A stretch of 64,000 nucleotides of DNA from Lingula anatina (lineage: Eukaryota; Brachiopoda; Lingulata; Lingulida; Lingulidae): contig NW_019773692.1 of the NCBI RefSeq assembly GCF_001039355.2, positions 25,809 through 89,808 of the forward strand, given 5' to 3'. Both the position numbers and the translations under genes were made by a program. Below, piece after piece: positions 1-14,700 of the stretch; the stretch's first letter is position 1; each line of letters opens with the position of its first letter. The notes beneath the pieces are model-generated. The model was not told where the DNA came from and made no database searches. It saw nothing but the letters and a program-made list of their open reading frames with translations.

Positions 1-87
1 ATTATTATTATTTTTTTTTTTGCACCTCAAATCCCAGGGGGGGCAGCTGCCCCCCCTGCCCCCCCGGAGGCTACGGCCCTGAGTGCA
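1..87. repeat. T-rich tract and 24-bp G/C palindrome
   Basis: This is the last part of an ARHGAP intron, read on the minus strand. A T tract near the left edge is followed by a perfect 24-bp palindrome at 35-58, in which a run of seven G and a run of seven C flank the core GCAGCTGC. More C runs follow. It may be the end of a dispersed element with a poly-A/T tail, but nothing beyond composition supports this. The next RhoGAP exon must lie outside the window. Confidence 0.4.
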
Positions 88-230
88 TTACCTGTAGTGT
101 GGAGGTGGTAGCTGCTGTAGTATATATATATATATATTACCTGTAGTGTGGAGGTGGTAGCTGCTGTAGTATATATATATATATTACCTGTAGTGTGGAG
201 GTGGTAGCTGCTGTAGTATATATATATTAC
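88..230 (-). repeat. Tandem copies of an exon end plus 5' splice site
   Basis: Three extra copies of the last roughly 30 bases of the adjacent ARHGAP exon, each followed by its donor and a (TA)n stretch, lie directly downstream of that exon on the minus strand. Donor-equivalent exon ends fall at 188, 141 and 92, with the true one at 231, giving units of 43, 47 and 49 bp. The length differences come from the TA tract. Each copy still reads CTACAG followed by GTAAT. Reading past the first donor meets TAA at once, so use of a later donor would give a premature stop. Confidence 0.85.
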
Positions 231-313
231 CTGTAGTGTGGAGGAGGGAGCTGCTGTAGTGTGGATCTCACTCCCTGCCACTTCTCATCTTCATTAGACA
301 CATGGACTGCAGA
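231..313 (-). CDS. ARHGAP32: ARHGAP exon 14 (RhoGAP, ...QQLPPPHYR)
   Basis: The exon encodes SAVHVSNEDEKWQGVRSTLQ followed by QLPPPHYR, which aligns with the helix of ARHGAP32 that precedes its EYLMRHL segment. The acceptor is CTTCAG and the donor is AG/GTAATA at the end of the exon. The exon starts in phase 0 and ends in phase 2. It is the last ARHGAP exon in the window, and its donor is repeated downstream. Confidence 0.85.
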
Positions 314-3300
314 CTGAAGTGGGAAGAACATGTTCTACTAATACAACCAGGGATATCCTCAATTCCTTTCTGATACATTTTTACACAGAGACACAAGCAG
401 GTATGCATGTGTTCATATACACTTCTTATAGCAAACAATGTAAAATACTTTCTACTACTGCAACAGCTTTACAATAAAACATGAACATAATAAACCTCAT
501 TCTGCGAACCATGAAATTAGTATCAAATCCAATTCAAAATTTCACCAAGTCTTCCAAATAAAGGACTTGGTTATTCATTTACTGAACCTCTACAAGCCAG
601 TTTCATTTCCATTTATACTCTTTTCTTTTCTACATTTCTCACAATCTATCTACATCAGACAGTGGCTCCACCTACCACAAACTTAGAGTAGAGTTGATAG
701 GTGAGGAGAGGGTTGGGTAACTCTCTGAAGTACATCTTCAGTAAGGAGCTGATACTGTGGATGTCTTTCTGGGTCTCTATCTTCAGGTCAGGAGCTGTCC
801 CTTCATCAAACGCTAGCCTGGAGGTACAAGACAAAAATATTTCACTTGAAAAAGATCAATTTTCTTTGTAGTTGTTGTCCTATTTAATTTTCATTTCATC
901 AGTTAACCTTGTTCCCCGATCTCTTTCTGTAATTTTATTTTCACTACAGTTTTTGTTTTGTTATTTACACAGCATACCTGAGTTTCTGTATATTCGATGC
1001 CACTCCAGACAGTCTGTATATACCATCTACAATACCATGTTTCTCTATTACTTCGCTGCAAATTTGGAGCACCTGTGGCACTGGAGAATAAAAACATGTC
1101 ATTCAGTTGTCACATCCCGACAGGAAGGGTCTTGTGAATTTTTAAAGGATCTTTATGCAATTAAGTCACTATTTTTTCTCAAATCTAGCATATTCATGTC
1201 AACAAGAAGAATATAGAAATCTAAGCCACTATGTCAATAGACAATCCCTGAATATACCAACTTCAAGAAAACATTAATGAAGAGTTAAGTTAAAATCTAA
1301 ACAACATTTAAAGAATCTATTTATGGACTGACAAAATCTGGTTTCAGGTGATACCATGACTGTTACTGTATGAAGGGGGAAAGTCCTTACGAAGAGGACA
1401 CGAGGTTGTCATAATTGTAGTGATTATCTACTGACAGACACTGCAGCACTAGAAATATATTATGTTGTGTATATTTTTGGTTTCAGTCCTCCCCTACCTT
1501 CTAGTCCTGAATTGAGCAGATGTTCACCAAGATCACAACCAAACACTCTCTCCTTCACGATTCCCGTCTGCTTCAGGGCGTTCCTGGTGGGACGATGCGT
1601 GAAGAAACGGGACAGGAATGATATCACCTTGCCTCGGCGCTGTAAAACTGGGAAACACAAAACAAACTCATCATAATTCAAGTTAAATAAGAATACTTGA
1701 AAAAGAATTTTTTGAATAGGGTATTCCTTAGTGATAATTGGAAAACTACTGATTTTTCCAGGAAATTTTTTATCATGAAAAGATCTTAACATTTCATCCT
1801 TCTTAATAGCACTATTCATATATGCACATTCATATCTTTTTGATGCTGAAAGCAGTGCCATTAAAATCAATTCTTACCTGGTTTTTGTGCTTCTGCTAGC
1901 TTAGCCTCCACTGTTTGTGGCATCTTGTTGTCAGAGCCAATGATTTCTACACACTCTGCTGGGAAGAAACCAACCTGAAATAGTTCACAAATACAGTACA
2001 TACTAAATCAGGAAGAAAACATCAGCCAACTTTGTGTGTTAGAAGGTATTGAAGTATATTTGCACACAGTATAGCCCAATTCAGAATAAGAGACTAACTA
2101 GTCCGAGGGTCAAATATAGCAACCAACTACAAATCTTGCCGTCTAATATGCTAATAGACACTGAATAGAAATATCCCGTGAAGTTTTCAAGTGGTTTGGC
2201 CATATTTGACCCTCAGACTAGTTAGTCCCCTATTCTGAATGGGGCCTATGATACCACAGCTCTCACAGTGTGGTGTTCCCTACCTCAAATGAAGCCTTCT
2301 TTCCTCTCCACCATACTGTGTCCTCTACTGGAGGCATGTCTATCACAGATACAAAGTCACCAACCTGAAAGACACAGAAACACAGGAATCACTGCCATAA
2401 TACTGGTATAACAGTACAGATAATAATATAGGGAGATAGTGACACAAAGATGGGAACTGGATAGTAATATAACTTGTTGAACTCATTAAAATCAACAATC
2501 AGTATGTTGTACAAAATGTTATGTTTGGTAGTCTTGTGCCTTCTATGTGAGGGCAGATTGGTCCCTCAAACCAGCAGACTTCAGAAAATGACTGTCCAGA
2601 ATCAGAACTATAATGTCTAAAGATGATATCTATAGATTTTTTGCTAAATTTTAGTGAATGCACAATAGCAATGTAGTCCCCTGTTTGCAACTGAGTCAAA
2701 TGCACATCATTTACACTTGTGACTGTGACTTCAGTTTACATAAATTTCAAACCCTAGGACTTACTTTGAGAGAGAGTTCGTCCGTGGCCTGGGCGTTGTG
2801 TGACTTCACTACGTGTGCCGCCGCGATGGCTGGGATATTGATGTCACTGTCATCACTGGAGGTTATTAACAGACGGTTGCCATGGTTATCCATCTATAAA
2901 CAAACATCAAAATGTAATGACCATTGCATATCAAAACTGGCAATACAATTTCTTTATAGCTTTATTTCCAGCCATCTCCTAGAAAGCTGTGAAATGTTCA
3001 CATGGAAATTAAAAGATTAGCCAAGCTGCTCAAAATATAAATTTGTAATTTTCTTGCCTATTATTTGCAGAGGAATGCCGAAAATAGAATAACAAACAGC
3101 AGCCATCCATCAATACCCTGATACCACATATATGTGAACAAACATTCCAAGTGGTAGCCTAATGCTATTATAGGGTGCTGATCACAGTCACCAGAGAAAA
3201 CCATGGCTGCTGCTTTGACTCTAAATTACTGTGACTCTTGATCAATTCCAAGTCTAGACTCATCTCCACTGCTTGTCATAAATCAATGAATAAATACATA

Positions 3301-6300
3301 GGAAGATTTAATTATTGTCCTCTGATCAATACACGGTCATGTTGTACCTAGTTCAAACATTTTCTGAATATGAATCAACAGGCAACTATATTAGGTAGCT
3401 TCATTATAAGAGATAAATCCACTTGTCTAAAACACAAATAGATTGATCAAATCTCTCTCTCACTTTCTCTCCTCCTCCCACCCTTTCTTTCACATCTCTC
3501 CCTTCCTTCCTTCCTCTCTCTCTCTCACCATCCTCCTCCTCCTCTCTCTCTCTCTTTCTCTCTTTATCCCCCTACTCTCTCTCTCTCTCTCTCTTTATCC
3601 CCCTATTCTCTCTCTCTCTCACCTCCAGCCAGTTCAGTATTGGTCCACAGCTGATCATGTTGCCTGCTATCTCACTGAATTTGTTCAGGTAGGCAGCTAG
3701 CTTCTCTGGAATGCCCTGCAAATAAAATGATCAGCAAAAATTATCTCACTGAAAAATATTATTTTCTGAAAATAAAAGTTGGCAAAAGAAGAAATTATTG
3801 GATTGCTTTAAAGTGAAATTGAAATACATACATAACATAATTTTCAGCTAAGAATTGGGGCTTCAGTGCGCTACCCATGGCTGTCTGGACAATGTCCAGC
3901 AAGGAGAAGTTCTGGAGAACAGCACCAATATTTACCATCTTCAAAAACAAGTTCTTACGACTTGTCAACACAATACATCACTCCAAGAACCTCTGCACTG
4001 CCTTCTAGTATATACCAGTGAATACCAACTGGCCATATCTACTTACCCTATATGTATTTCACTGTGGAGAAACCAGACTAACTAACATATCTGTATAAAA
4101 TATACACATATGAATACACCCAGGCTAGATATCTGGATTCACAATTTCTCTACTGGAGGTTAATTCTGAATTGCATCATAAAAGTATTATAAGTATACTT
4201 TAATATTTAACATTAATTGAGACCCCAATCCTATGTACTAGGAACCATTACCAGTCTTTCATAATATATCCACATGGTCTAGAACTATCACAAGTAGAAC
4301 CCTGTGCTAGCCTTCTATTTCTATTGCATAGACCAGGACCAGTCAATATCTGGTAATCCTGTATGTACTTTATAAAATCTGGTCATTAGTAAGTAAGTCA
4401 TCTTCATAATTATTTGTGCAATGACACTAAGTCAACTTAAATCAAAAGTATGACTTTTGAACTTAACCAGTCAGTAAAACCAAACCAGGCTAAAAGATGT
4501 CCCCTTCTCTGTCAATATGTGTGAGTTGGGATGGAAGACTATTGGCCTCAGTTAGCCATGAGAACACTGACTAAAAATCCCTATGCCATCTTTCTAAAGA
4601 ATAAATACAATCCAACTTGTACAATTTTCTAAGAAGACAACCTCCAGGAATGTACCAGATGAACTGTAATCAGATGTCAGTAATAGAATAGTTTTCTGCA
4701 GAATGTATACATTTTACTTGCAGTTATTGTTCCTGTTTCTAGCAAAGTATTGATTTTTGTGCTGGTTGATTACTGTATGTGGAGAGATCCTTCATTTAAC
4801 ATCATTACAAAGTTATTATCTTTCTTCCCAAAATTTAGCAACTAAAATGACAGTAATAAACATGGAAATCATGTCTGCCATGGTACATGTAGGAAAGGGT
4901 CAATTACAATACACAACCATTGAAATAAAAAATTAAATTTAAATAAAATAAAATAAAATAAAATACTAACTTTTAGGAAAAACTGACAGCAATTAATCTG
5001 AGCAAAATAACAATTGCACAGTGTTGACCAACCTCACTTCTTTCAAGCACTTTGTCATAACACACGGTACACAACTGCCCCTCATCACAGTATTACCACA
5101 TCCACAACTGCTTGAAATAATTTTTCCATTTAACAACTACAAATGCACGTTCTAGTACACAAATATAGTTATAGGAACACAAATTTTACGATTTTACCTT
5201 GTGTGTGCCTACATAAAACGATAAAGTTTTAAAACATATCTTTGCTGAAACATGTGCATGCATGCACGTATGCACACATACATATATACAGAAACATTCT
5301 ACCAGTCTTTACTCATCCTCTGGATAGATATGAAATTTTGCAAACTTTAAGGAAATAAGAAAATGTGTGCTGTATTCTAACAACTACAGCAGAAAAAATG
5401 CTTACCCCAATTTCTGCAAAGTATTTTCCATCTCTTTCCCATTATTTTCTGACATTTTCACTTCCTCACATTTCACATTCACCCAGCATTCAAATGCGGT
5501 TTAAAGTATTGATTCTCTCTTATTACAAACAAGGGTCGCGCACAGATGGCATTATTTACGCTTCCTGGCGCCCTCTGCTGGGAAATCTTCCCTGTTATTT
5601 CACACGGATGCTGCTCTGGTGTTTGTTTTCTCCCCAGACATGTTGACTTAATACATTGATTTCCTGGTTTTTGACCCCAGTATACTGCCAGATAGAGAGG
5701 GAAAGAGTTCAAATGTCCCATGTTAAAACAGGAATGCGTGTGCCCACAGCTGGATATGCACATGCAGATATGCTATAAAACAGATCTGCACGTGATTTAC
5801 ATGATAGGCAGACAATTGGATGAGGTTATCAATATTTACCAAACGAAAAAACACTTCAACCCTAAGGCAATTTTGATGGAAGTTGGGTAAAAAGCTAGGC
5901 ATGATCTAACATTAAGAGATCTGGTAACAGACCATTATTTGACCAGAAAGATTCCTGCCCATGCTTCACTGTTCACAAGAGAGTGTTTATCAGCAGACCT
6001 GCACTTCCTTATTCTCCCATTTGACCAATAGCACAATAGTGTTCATTGGTACTGACCAGTGCTCTAAACTGACCTCAAGAATAAGAACAGATATGGTGGT
6101 CATCCACATCACATAGTGCAATGAGAAAGTGACTAAGGGCAGAATATAAAAAAATATATATATATAATAAAAAAATAAATAAAACCAAATAGCAGACACA
6201 CACACAAACATACATACACTTTTCATAATGAATCATTCAAAAAAAAAAAAAAAAAAAATCCTTCTACCAACTGATGCAGTGTTAAACCAGTGAGTTGTTC

Positions 6301-6641
6301 ACAAGGCTAGTTGGTCATCCTCCTATTGACCACTCAGTATTAATCCCATCACAACAGAAAGCACACTTAATGGCAGTACCATCCTGAGGGAGGAATATTG
6401 ACCAGTCCACTTAAATGACCAGTGATAAGCTAATGACTGGCTGGTGGCAATAGGGCAATGACCATCATTTCTGAACAGACTGGAAACATATTTGTGTTTA
6501 ACATGCCATCCTTAGGTATGGCAGCTGATATATACATATCACATAATCTGAAATGATGTTTTTGCTCTACTAATCTGGTACAAAAGAAACTGTATTATTG
6601 CTGTGATATGATAATTCACTTACAAAAATGTGTGTGTGTGC

Positions 6642-6692
<51 letters not shown>

Positions 6693-8489
6693 CACCTCTA
6701 AATTTTCCTCATCTCCGTCTTCCTTACGGAGCTCTGGCAGCTTGCTGAACTTGCGATCATATATACATTTGTGCAGCTGCTTGTCTAACAGGCGGAAATT
6801 TTCAAAAGTTCTTTTTAAAGTCCACATTTTCTCATTAGAAGAGACTTTAATAAAGTAGAGAGGTGTCATAGTGCCGTCCTCATTGTGTTTGTAACTATCG
6901 CGGTGACCAGGAAGTAGTGACACCTAGTGAGAGGAAATAACATCACACCATAAATCAGAAAGTAACCTAAACCAAATGAAACATTATACGGACCAGAAGT
7001 GCCATAATTTACGAGAACAGTTTTAAGCACTGACTGTGACACATAACAAATTACTGAAATATGTCATACACTTAACTGATACTCTGCATGTCTTTACAAG
7101 TATTTAAGTGTGAGTTATTCCATTGCTTCAATTATTACTCATGAATTTTATAAATATTTCGATCAGTTTTGGCAATCTTTGATAATACCTGAAGAGGTCC
7201 GAGCTCTATAAAATCATAATGGAAGTGAGCACAGTCGTCTATTTTAGGAAACCTGGAGCTCAAATCATGAACTTTTCTGAAATTGGTACAAAAAAAGAGT
7301 GGAATACAACAAAAATACATGTAATCATTTCTGTAGTAGCAACAGCAGGTTTTTTTTCTATTATTGTGCACTTAACCTTCTAATTTAGTAATGGAAAATG
7401 TAAAATATGAGTCTGAGAGACGCTTTAAAATGTTAATTGTTTCAAAATGAAAATCAGAACAAGCAAAAATAGCTGTTAATCGACTGAGTTGAACTTGACA
7501 CAGAATCTGAAAAAAAGTTTGCTTCATTTTTTTACAGCCTTTTAACTAAAGGAAATTGTGATTGTCTTGACAATGATTTAAGTGAAGACAATGGTCCATT
7601 ACATAACGCCAACTACAATTACTGGGGAACCATCACTCCTCTACCACTAGTATAACAAAGTCCACTTTACTGAGTCAGCTATTTCATTTAAGCAGTCTAT
7701 GCTCAGTTGAACAGCAGCTTACTTTGTCATGGCTTTCACTTTGACATTTACTTTGTCATGGCTTTCACTTTGACACTTACTTTGTCATGGCTTTCACTTT
7801 GACGCTCCCTGAGAGTTCTCTGATGCCAGCTCTGTCTAAACTGTCATAGATGGGGATGATGCCCACCTGAAATATGAAAAAAAAAAAATCTTTTTAATAA
7901 AAAATTTGATAGTAATTCTAAACTCGATTAAATTTAAAAACAGGAGAATACTTGCCCTGAAATGAGATTTCCAAAATATAAAATTTAACTGTGAAAACGC
8001 TGCAGAAAATTCAGTCAATGAGAAAAAAACACCCTTCCTTAAAAAGTATAATATAAAATAACCGCCAATGGCCAACATCTAAACATGTGAAACACACAGA
8101 GACGGCTCCATCCAGCATGCACGTTTACACACACATGCAATCACACATGAGCACATATTTGCATGTAGTTCTTTCCAGACTTAAAAGAACATAACTAGTC
8201 ACAGCAGTTGTTTCATTAAAACTAATTACAACTTGTTATCACCCTCTACTAACCTCAGCCACCTTGTGACTTCACAGGTTCTAATGTACAAAGATATTTC
8301 TGAAGTATTTTGTAAGAGCTGCAAATCACTATTTACGTCTTTTTAAAAAGCCTAAACTTAAGTTGATTTATAGAAGTTATTCTGGGTAAAACACCCTTCA
8401 TTATCCTTCATCATATCAGAGTAACAGCAGCCCTAAGCCTCCCCCTGCAGACTTCATCAGAACATGTTACATTAATACTAAGGATCTTT

Positions 8490-8580
<91 letters not shown>

Positions 8581-11500
8581 TATGACAACTTACTTCTTTC
8601 GTTAATGAAAAAAAAAAATTTGTATAATACACATAAAGCAAGTGTTCCCAGTGTTAGGTGACTTAATGAGTTATCAATGTCACAGTCCAAGCCATGACTC
8701 TCAGGGTACCAGAGGGCACCTGCCCTGCCATCTATTACCATACTTACATAACTGTTCACAATCACTGCCATGGTCTCCAGACTACCCATCAACTCTGAGC
8801 AGGTGCTGGAACAATTCAACACTCTAGCTGTGGAATAAAACAAGGCGCGGTGTGTTATGAAATCACTTCAAAGACGTCTTAATGTCCATCAAAGTAAACA
8901 CACTGTGTATGGTCCAACACCTCCACGTGTCAATCTGCTGTTTTTTATTGCTCCCAAGACCATTTTAGTATCAAGTGGCAGTAATATTGTAATATTCCAC
9001 CTGTTTATCCTAAAATAACTCTTTTCAGCAGAACAGAGAATTTTAATCCTGAGTCCAAGTCATCTACATTGAAACCTATTTAACAGCATCAAACATTTTA
9101 ACATGCGTAACCAAGACCTATGTAACTTCGCTGAGGAGATCAACAAATGATACAATGGATCACATGACACATCAGCTGTGTAGGAGAGGCACGACTCACA
9201 AATACTCTTTGATATGTACGTCCCCTGGTTTATGTACCCTAGTATACTTAATAATTTTAGTTCACTTGTCCAGTTGTATATCCATTTCAATATCTAGTTG
9301 TACGTGCAGTTGTCAACATTAACTTTTTAACATCCACTTGGTAATGTCCATTTGTTAACATCCATTTGTTAATGTCCAGTCATCATGTCCAGTTCCCCGC
9401 AGCCAGGTGGGTGGGTGGATGACACATGTTAACAAGCTCACACCAGACACAGAACATTCATATCACATACAGTTACATATGTCAACTTAATCTGAACTCT
9501 CAGCAAACCATGTGACTGTCATATATATATCTCAATGTCTTACTGTCACATAACACGTCCCTCCCCGAATTGTAAGTCAGTCAGTTCGTCAGTCATGTGA
9601 CATACATCTCAGTTGATGCTATCCCGAATTCTTGTCAACGATGATATTTTACAGATAGCATTACACAGCAATTACATGTTACAAATGTCTCCTTTTCTTT
9701 CAAGGATTTCAATATTATCTACATCTGCATCACAGTCACCATGGCAACAATATCATTTGCCAGTCACTATGGTAACAACATCTTTAGCCAGTTGCTATGG
9801 CAATGAAATCTATCCTTACTAGCACATATGGCTATCCAGTGTTGTTTTGGTTTGAAATCCTAGAAGACACAGGGACAAATGTGAATCTGTTACAGATTTT
9901 TTTTAGGTCCAATAATATCCTCATCCATGAGTCATGTTGAAAGAACTGAGGAAAATTGGCCGTATCCACAGTTGTATTTGTCAGTTTTCACTGTGTGATG
10001 TCCAATACTGCAGGTGTAGATAGTGAAGTCAAGTGTTCTACAAACAGCTCCTTTCTATTCCCCATGGTGAAGGTCTTCACTTATTTCCTGGAGTAACCTC
10101 TTTATTACTTCTCCATTACCAGGAGAATTAATCTGGATCAATCTGATGAAATTAGTCAAGTTAAGTCTCGCCTTCCTGAACTCAAAATTGAATAGAATGC
10201 CCTAATTAATATCCAATTACCAGGCTGATTCATGCTCCACATTAATCCTATGAAATAAGAGAAGACAAGGCCTGGTTTCTGAGACATCAAATAGACAGTG
10301 AAATTCTTCCAATTTTCCCTTCTATAAAAAACTTTCTCAACAGAAAATACCTTTTTTCTCACTAAAAAATTAAATTCCTTAAAAACAATATATCCAAATG
10401 CCTTTTTCAACAGCTCTGGTCCCAAGTTTGTGCTAAACAGCTACGTCAGGAACAGTTCCACCTGAGAGTGAAGAACACCAGTTAAGTCCAGCATCTCTAT
10501 TCATCAGAACAACTTTCCATAAATCCTTGCATCACAGATAACTTAACACAACATGGCAGCATTGGTTCAGTCAACTACCCACACAGGCCTATACTTTACT
10601 CTCAGCGAGCAAACAATTGGGAGAAGTGGAGAAAGTAGCAGGTTGAATATCTGGATAGAATCCAATTGTAATCTGGACTAGACTCTATCTAAATGTCACT
10701 TTCTATCACACACAATGCACTGGAACAGCTGCCGCTCAACTGCAACACCAACTTCCCTTTTGTTGAACTTTGTTTCTACTCCAAAATTTCACTGTTTATT
10801 GAAGTCATTATTCCATTTAGAGTACATTGATAGTGCTTCAATGTTGTCGTTTCACTGCTGTTGTAACAGTGTTGATGTCAACACATTATCACTGTTGCTG
10901 TTCAACAATTACTGTTCCGTTGTTTTTACAACAATGATTGTCTCTTTGTTACTGCAACAATCACAATCCCCTTGTTACTGCACATAATATCTCTTCTGTT
11001 TATTACTCATAATTTCTAATCCAAGATTATTCAATACGTGCTTTTCATCACAGATCATGCAACCACTACATATTATTACATCAGTACCTGCATTAAAACA
11101 GCATCATAAGTCACAGCTTGTAATGGTTTCATCTAGATGCCAATTTACTCCTCCACACCTGTCTTCTCATCTGCTCCATCCTTCTGATGTCAAATAGTAG
11201 TTTTCTCAGTGTAAGTGTAGCTATCTCAGAGAGACAACATGGAATATATTATAGGGTGCTGCAATATCACTATCTGCCTGATCTTTGCTAATTTCCTTTG
11301 ATACATTTGATCCATAAACTATGTCCAAACAACCATCAAAACACAATCAAACAGCCAGAAATAGTTCACAAATGGACACCTTTTCAGTGTGGACAGTCTC
11401 TCTCTTTTTATCTGTTTCGAAGCAACAGAAATGGTGAATCTCTATCAATCTCAGTACCAAGTGACAGAGGAGACATGAGACCCTGTGACATAGCCCAACA

Positions 11501-11684
11501 CCACTAGTCCACTTGTAAGCAATGTCATTTGTTGGCTGTTATGGAGGCACACACCTATAGGAGCACCTGCTTGGCCATGTCATCTATGTCAATTACCAGG
11601 GACAGTTGACATCCAAAGACTGATGACAAATCACAGAATATTTTCACTCCCACATGTAGGAACCAGTTTAACTTGTTCATCCAT

Positions 11685-11777
<93 letters not shown>

Positions 11778-14700
11778 ACAGCAAGGTCCAACTCAATCTG
11801 TCTTCAGGATGCCAAATTGGCAAGAACTTTGCTTCTATAGGGCTATTTGAGATTCTATTATGGTTTTTTTTTAAATCTCAAATTGGATTCTTCTAAACTG
11901 GCAACTTGATTTACATCAGGCAATATTCCAATGTCAGAAATACAGCAACATTTGGTCTAATAAGATTTTTATCACACACAGTACAGATGCAGCTGTTTAT
12001 GACATCTATAGAACGATGTAAAATACTGCTAAAGAGAGTAAATAAATATAATCCTACACAGAAGAGGAATGTAACCAGATCCCTGTTCAAGCCAGTACAG
12101 GTATTCTGTAGAAATAACACGCAGATGCTTTCCTAGTTCTTTGTTCACTGGAGCCCAGCAGGTTCCAGAGGTTCTCAGTAGATTCCACTCCAACTGTCTG
12201 TATGCTGCCAATATCCAAGTCAAACCAGACTATAGCCACAATGACTGCTAAACCAGGTAGTTTAAACAGCACATTCCAAATGTTGTTTACTAACAGCTGT
12301 TTATTTTTTAGCAGATATAATCTCTAGATGAATGATATTCAAAGGCTCTCCCTCTCTTCAGCTCCCCAATGACTGTTTACTGCCACCTTTAACGCCACCT
12401 ATCTATCAAGGCAGTAATTACCCATTGATTATAAATTACCTAAACTGTGCAGTCAGATTACTAAGTCAAGTCAGTTTATCTCCATTCACTGGTAATGACT
12501 GTTAATTCACTCAGTGGAGTAGTTAATTCACAGATCATATCATATTCCAAATACGTTCATTGTATTCACTCATTCACAAAAACTGAAATCATTCATATGG
12601 TGGCTGACTGCATGTCTTTGCAAGGAAAAAAAACAGTATATGAATACACCAACAGTCCACAATGGTCAAGCAAGCCAATGTCCAGAAATAACAAAAACCA
12701 TCAGACACTGATGGTCATCTAAATCATCTTCACTGTGGTCAATGTCCAGTTTTTAATATCTAAAATCTTGTATCTACCCTCTATGTCCATATAGGGTAGT
12801 GGTCACTGGCTCCTGCCTTTTTCCTGTTGCCCTAAATGCTTTTTAGCAGGCTGTAACTTCCAATGATTTAACACATTAGGTATATGAACTGTTCAGTTTG
12901 GGTTTATAGCTCTTGTGTACTTGTATCTATGTATTCTGTTCACAGGTCTGACATATCTCAAGTATCTCAGGTATCAATGGTACAGTGTGTGTGGATTAAT
13001 TGCTGCTTAAATGTTGCTTTATACGGCAATGTCATCCTTTACCTGTTAAATGGCATTGACAATGAAGGTTATTTCTGATCGATGCATCACCTGATTTGCA
13101 GTCCTTTGTTCCTGGAGGATTTTGCTCTACAATGTCATGGCAGTTGTTCATAAATCATTCAATGAGTCAAAACTGTCTGTTTTCCTGGTATTTCACTTGT
13201 TTGACAGTAATGCCATTCATGGTTGGGTTTTCAAATGGTATCAAAGACTATTCCAGTTCCTGCACTTTGAACAGAAGTAAATTAATCAATGGGTTTTCCT
13301 CTTCTTTTCTATTATTGACTGCCAGTTTTTGTTTCTTGTAACTTTGCTTCCACTTCTGTTTTGATCACTGTGATAAGTTCCCTTAGTCCTACTCCTTTGT
13401 TATCCACAGAGTTTATTACACAGCCAAATCTTCTAAACTCACAGCATTCACATCCCAGTCTTCCTGGTCACAATGTCAAAAGGCACTCCCATCAGACAAA
13501 GCAGACCATTGGCTCTCTTATCCAGACCCTATATCCCCTATATCCACCACCAATGCTGTATTATTCCAGTATGAAGCAATGGCCTTCCACCAAGTCCCAC
13601 ATCTGCTGTGAGGAATATTGAATTAACTTCCAGAGTTGTTCAGATTGATGTACAGACGCCTGGAGAGTTCAGAATCTTGGCATTCTCTCCGATATCATCA
13701 CTGAACTCCTTAATAACATGTGCCCAGGCCCCACTCTGATGGTTTTCCCACTCGGCCTGCTGAAATGCCATTCAATTTTACTCGATATTTCCTCACTATA
13801 ACTTGTATTATAAAACCTGGCCTATAAGCGGAGGTGGATCAGTTGTTTTACTGCACCTGATGCTCCAGATTGTAGGTGTGTGTAAAACTTAAAGCTGAAC
13901 TAAATGGACAAGCAACACAACTGTGTTTCTCAGTGCATACATTGATACCAATTAACTGTAAATAACCCTCATTAATTCAATTCTGTGACATGTTTTCCTC
14001 TGTTTTTCTCAGTACTACCTCCACTTTACAACTGCGCAACAGTTCAAGGTTGTTTTTCCACCAACAAAGTTCTTATTTCTTCCTCAGATCAGTGTACAGC
14101 ATGAACTAACCCTGACAATCCAAACCCCAAGTCAGCAAATCAATCTATTATAATTGTGTCCACAAGGAAGAAAGGCTCTGTCTCTGTACACAGAGAATAC
14201 CATGTACCTTCACACGGGGGAAATCAATCATGGACCTCTCAGAAGATCCGTGGGAGGAAGCCTCCTCCAGTAATATCCATTATAATTCCAGCTCCACGCC
14301 TGGGGCACCCTATCCCGCTGAGATTTAATATCTATTGAACATGTCTTTGTGGCTAATTAAAAGCCTCGGTTTACCAGATCAATATTCTCTGTGACAGAGG
14401 CTCTTGTCAATGAACTGTCACACCAAACACTCTATGTAATGATCTAAGCCACAATGCCATAATCCATTAGACACTCTCTTCACATATTGATACTTTCTAG
14501 GCACTGTTATGAGGTTATCATTTTGTATATGAAAACCTCAAACTGATAATGTGATCACACAGTATCAAGACAAAAGGCTTTCTACAGATTCTGTGTAATT
14601 TAAGTCAACACCAAAATGACTGACAATATCCAAGTTACATGTAAAATATGATCATTCCATATATAGTTCAAGTATCTTTTGTTATTCTATTTCTTCCAGC

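Larger units (their letters stand above)
3716..6695 (-). other. ARHGAP intron 6
   Basis: An intron of about 3 kb. It holds AAAAT repeats near 4930-4965, a candidate CTCF site at 5568-5581, a poly-A tract near 6239-6258 and, at its start on the minus strand, a (CT)n/(AC)n block. No coding exon was found. Confidence 0.75.

Noticed and set aside
27-281. 84-codon minus-strand open frame
   Set aside because: It overlaps the real RhoGAP exon in a different frame and is a product of the tandem donor repeats and TA tracts.
1640-1642. Proximal AG acceptor for ARHGAP exon 11
   Set aside because: It would break the frame with exon 10; the AG 8 bases upstream restores it.
2891-2893. ATG at the first codon of ARHGAP exon 8 as a start codon
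   Set aside because: Upstream exons join in phase and encode the PX domain, so this methionine is internal.
11555-11896. Open frames rich in Cys-Val or His-Thr
   Set aside because: They are translations of a (TG)n microsatellite with no unique sequence.
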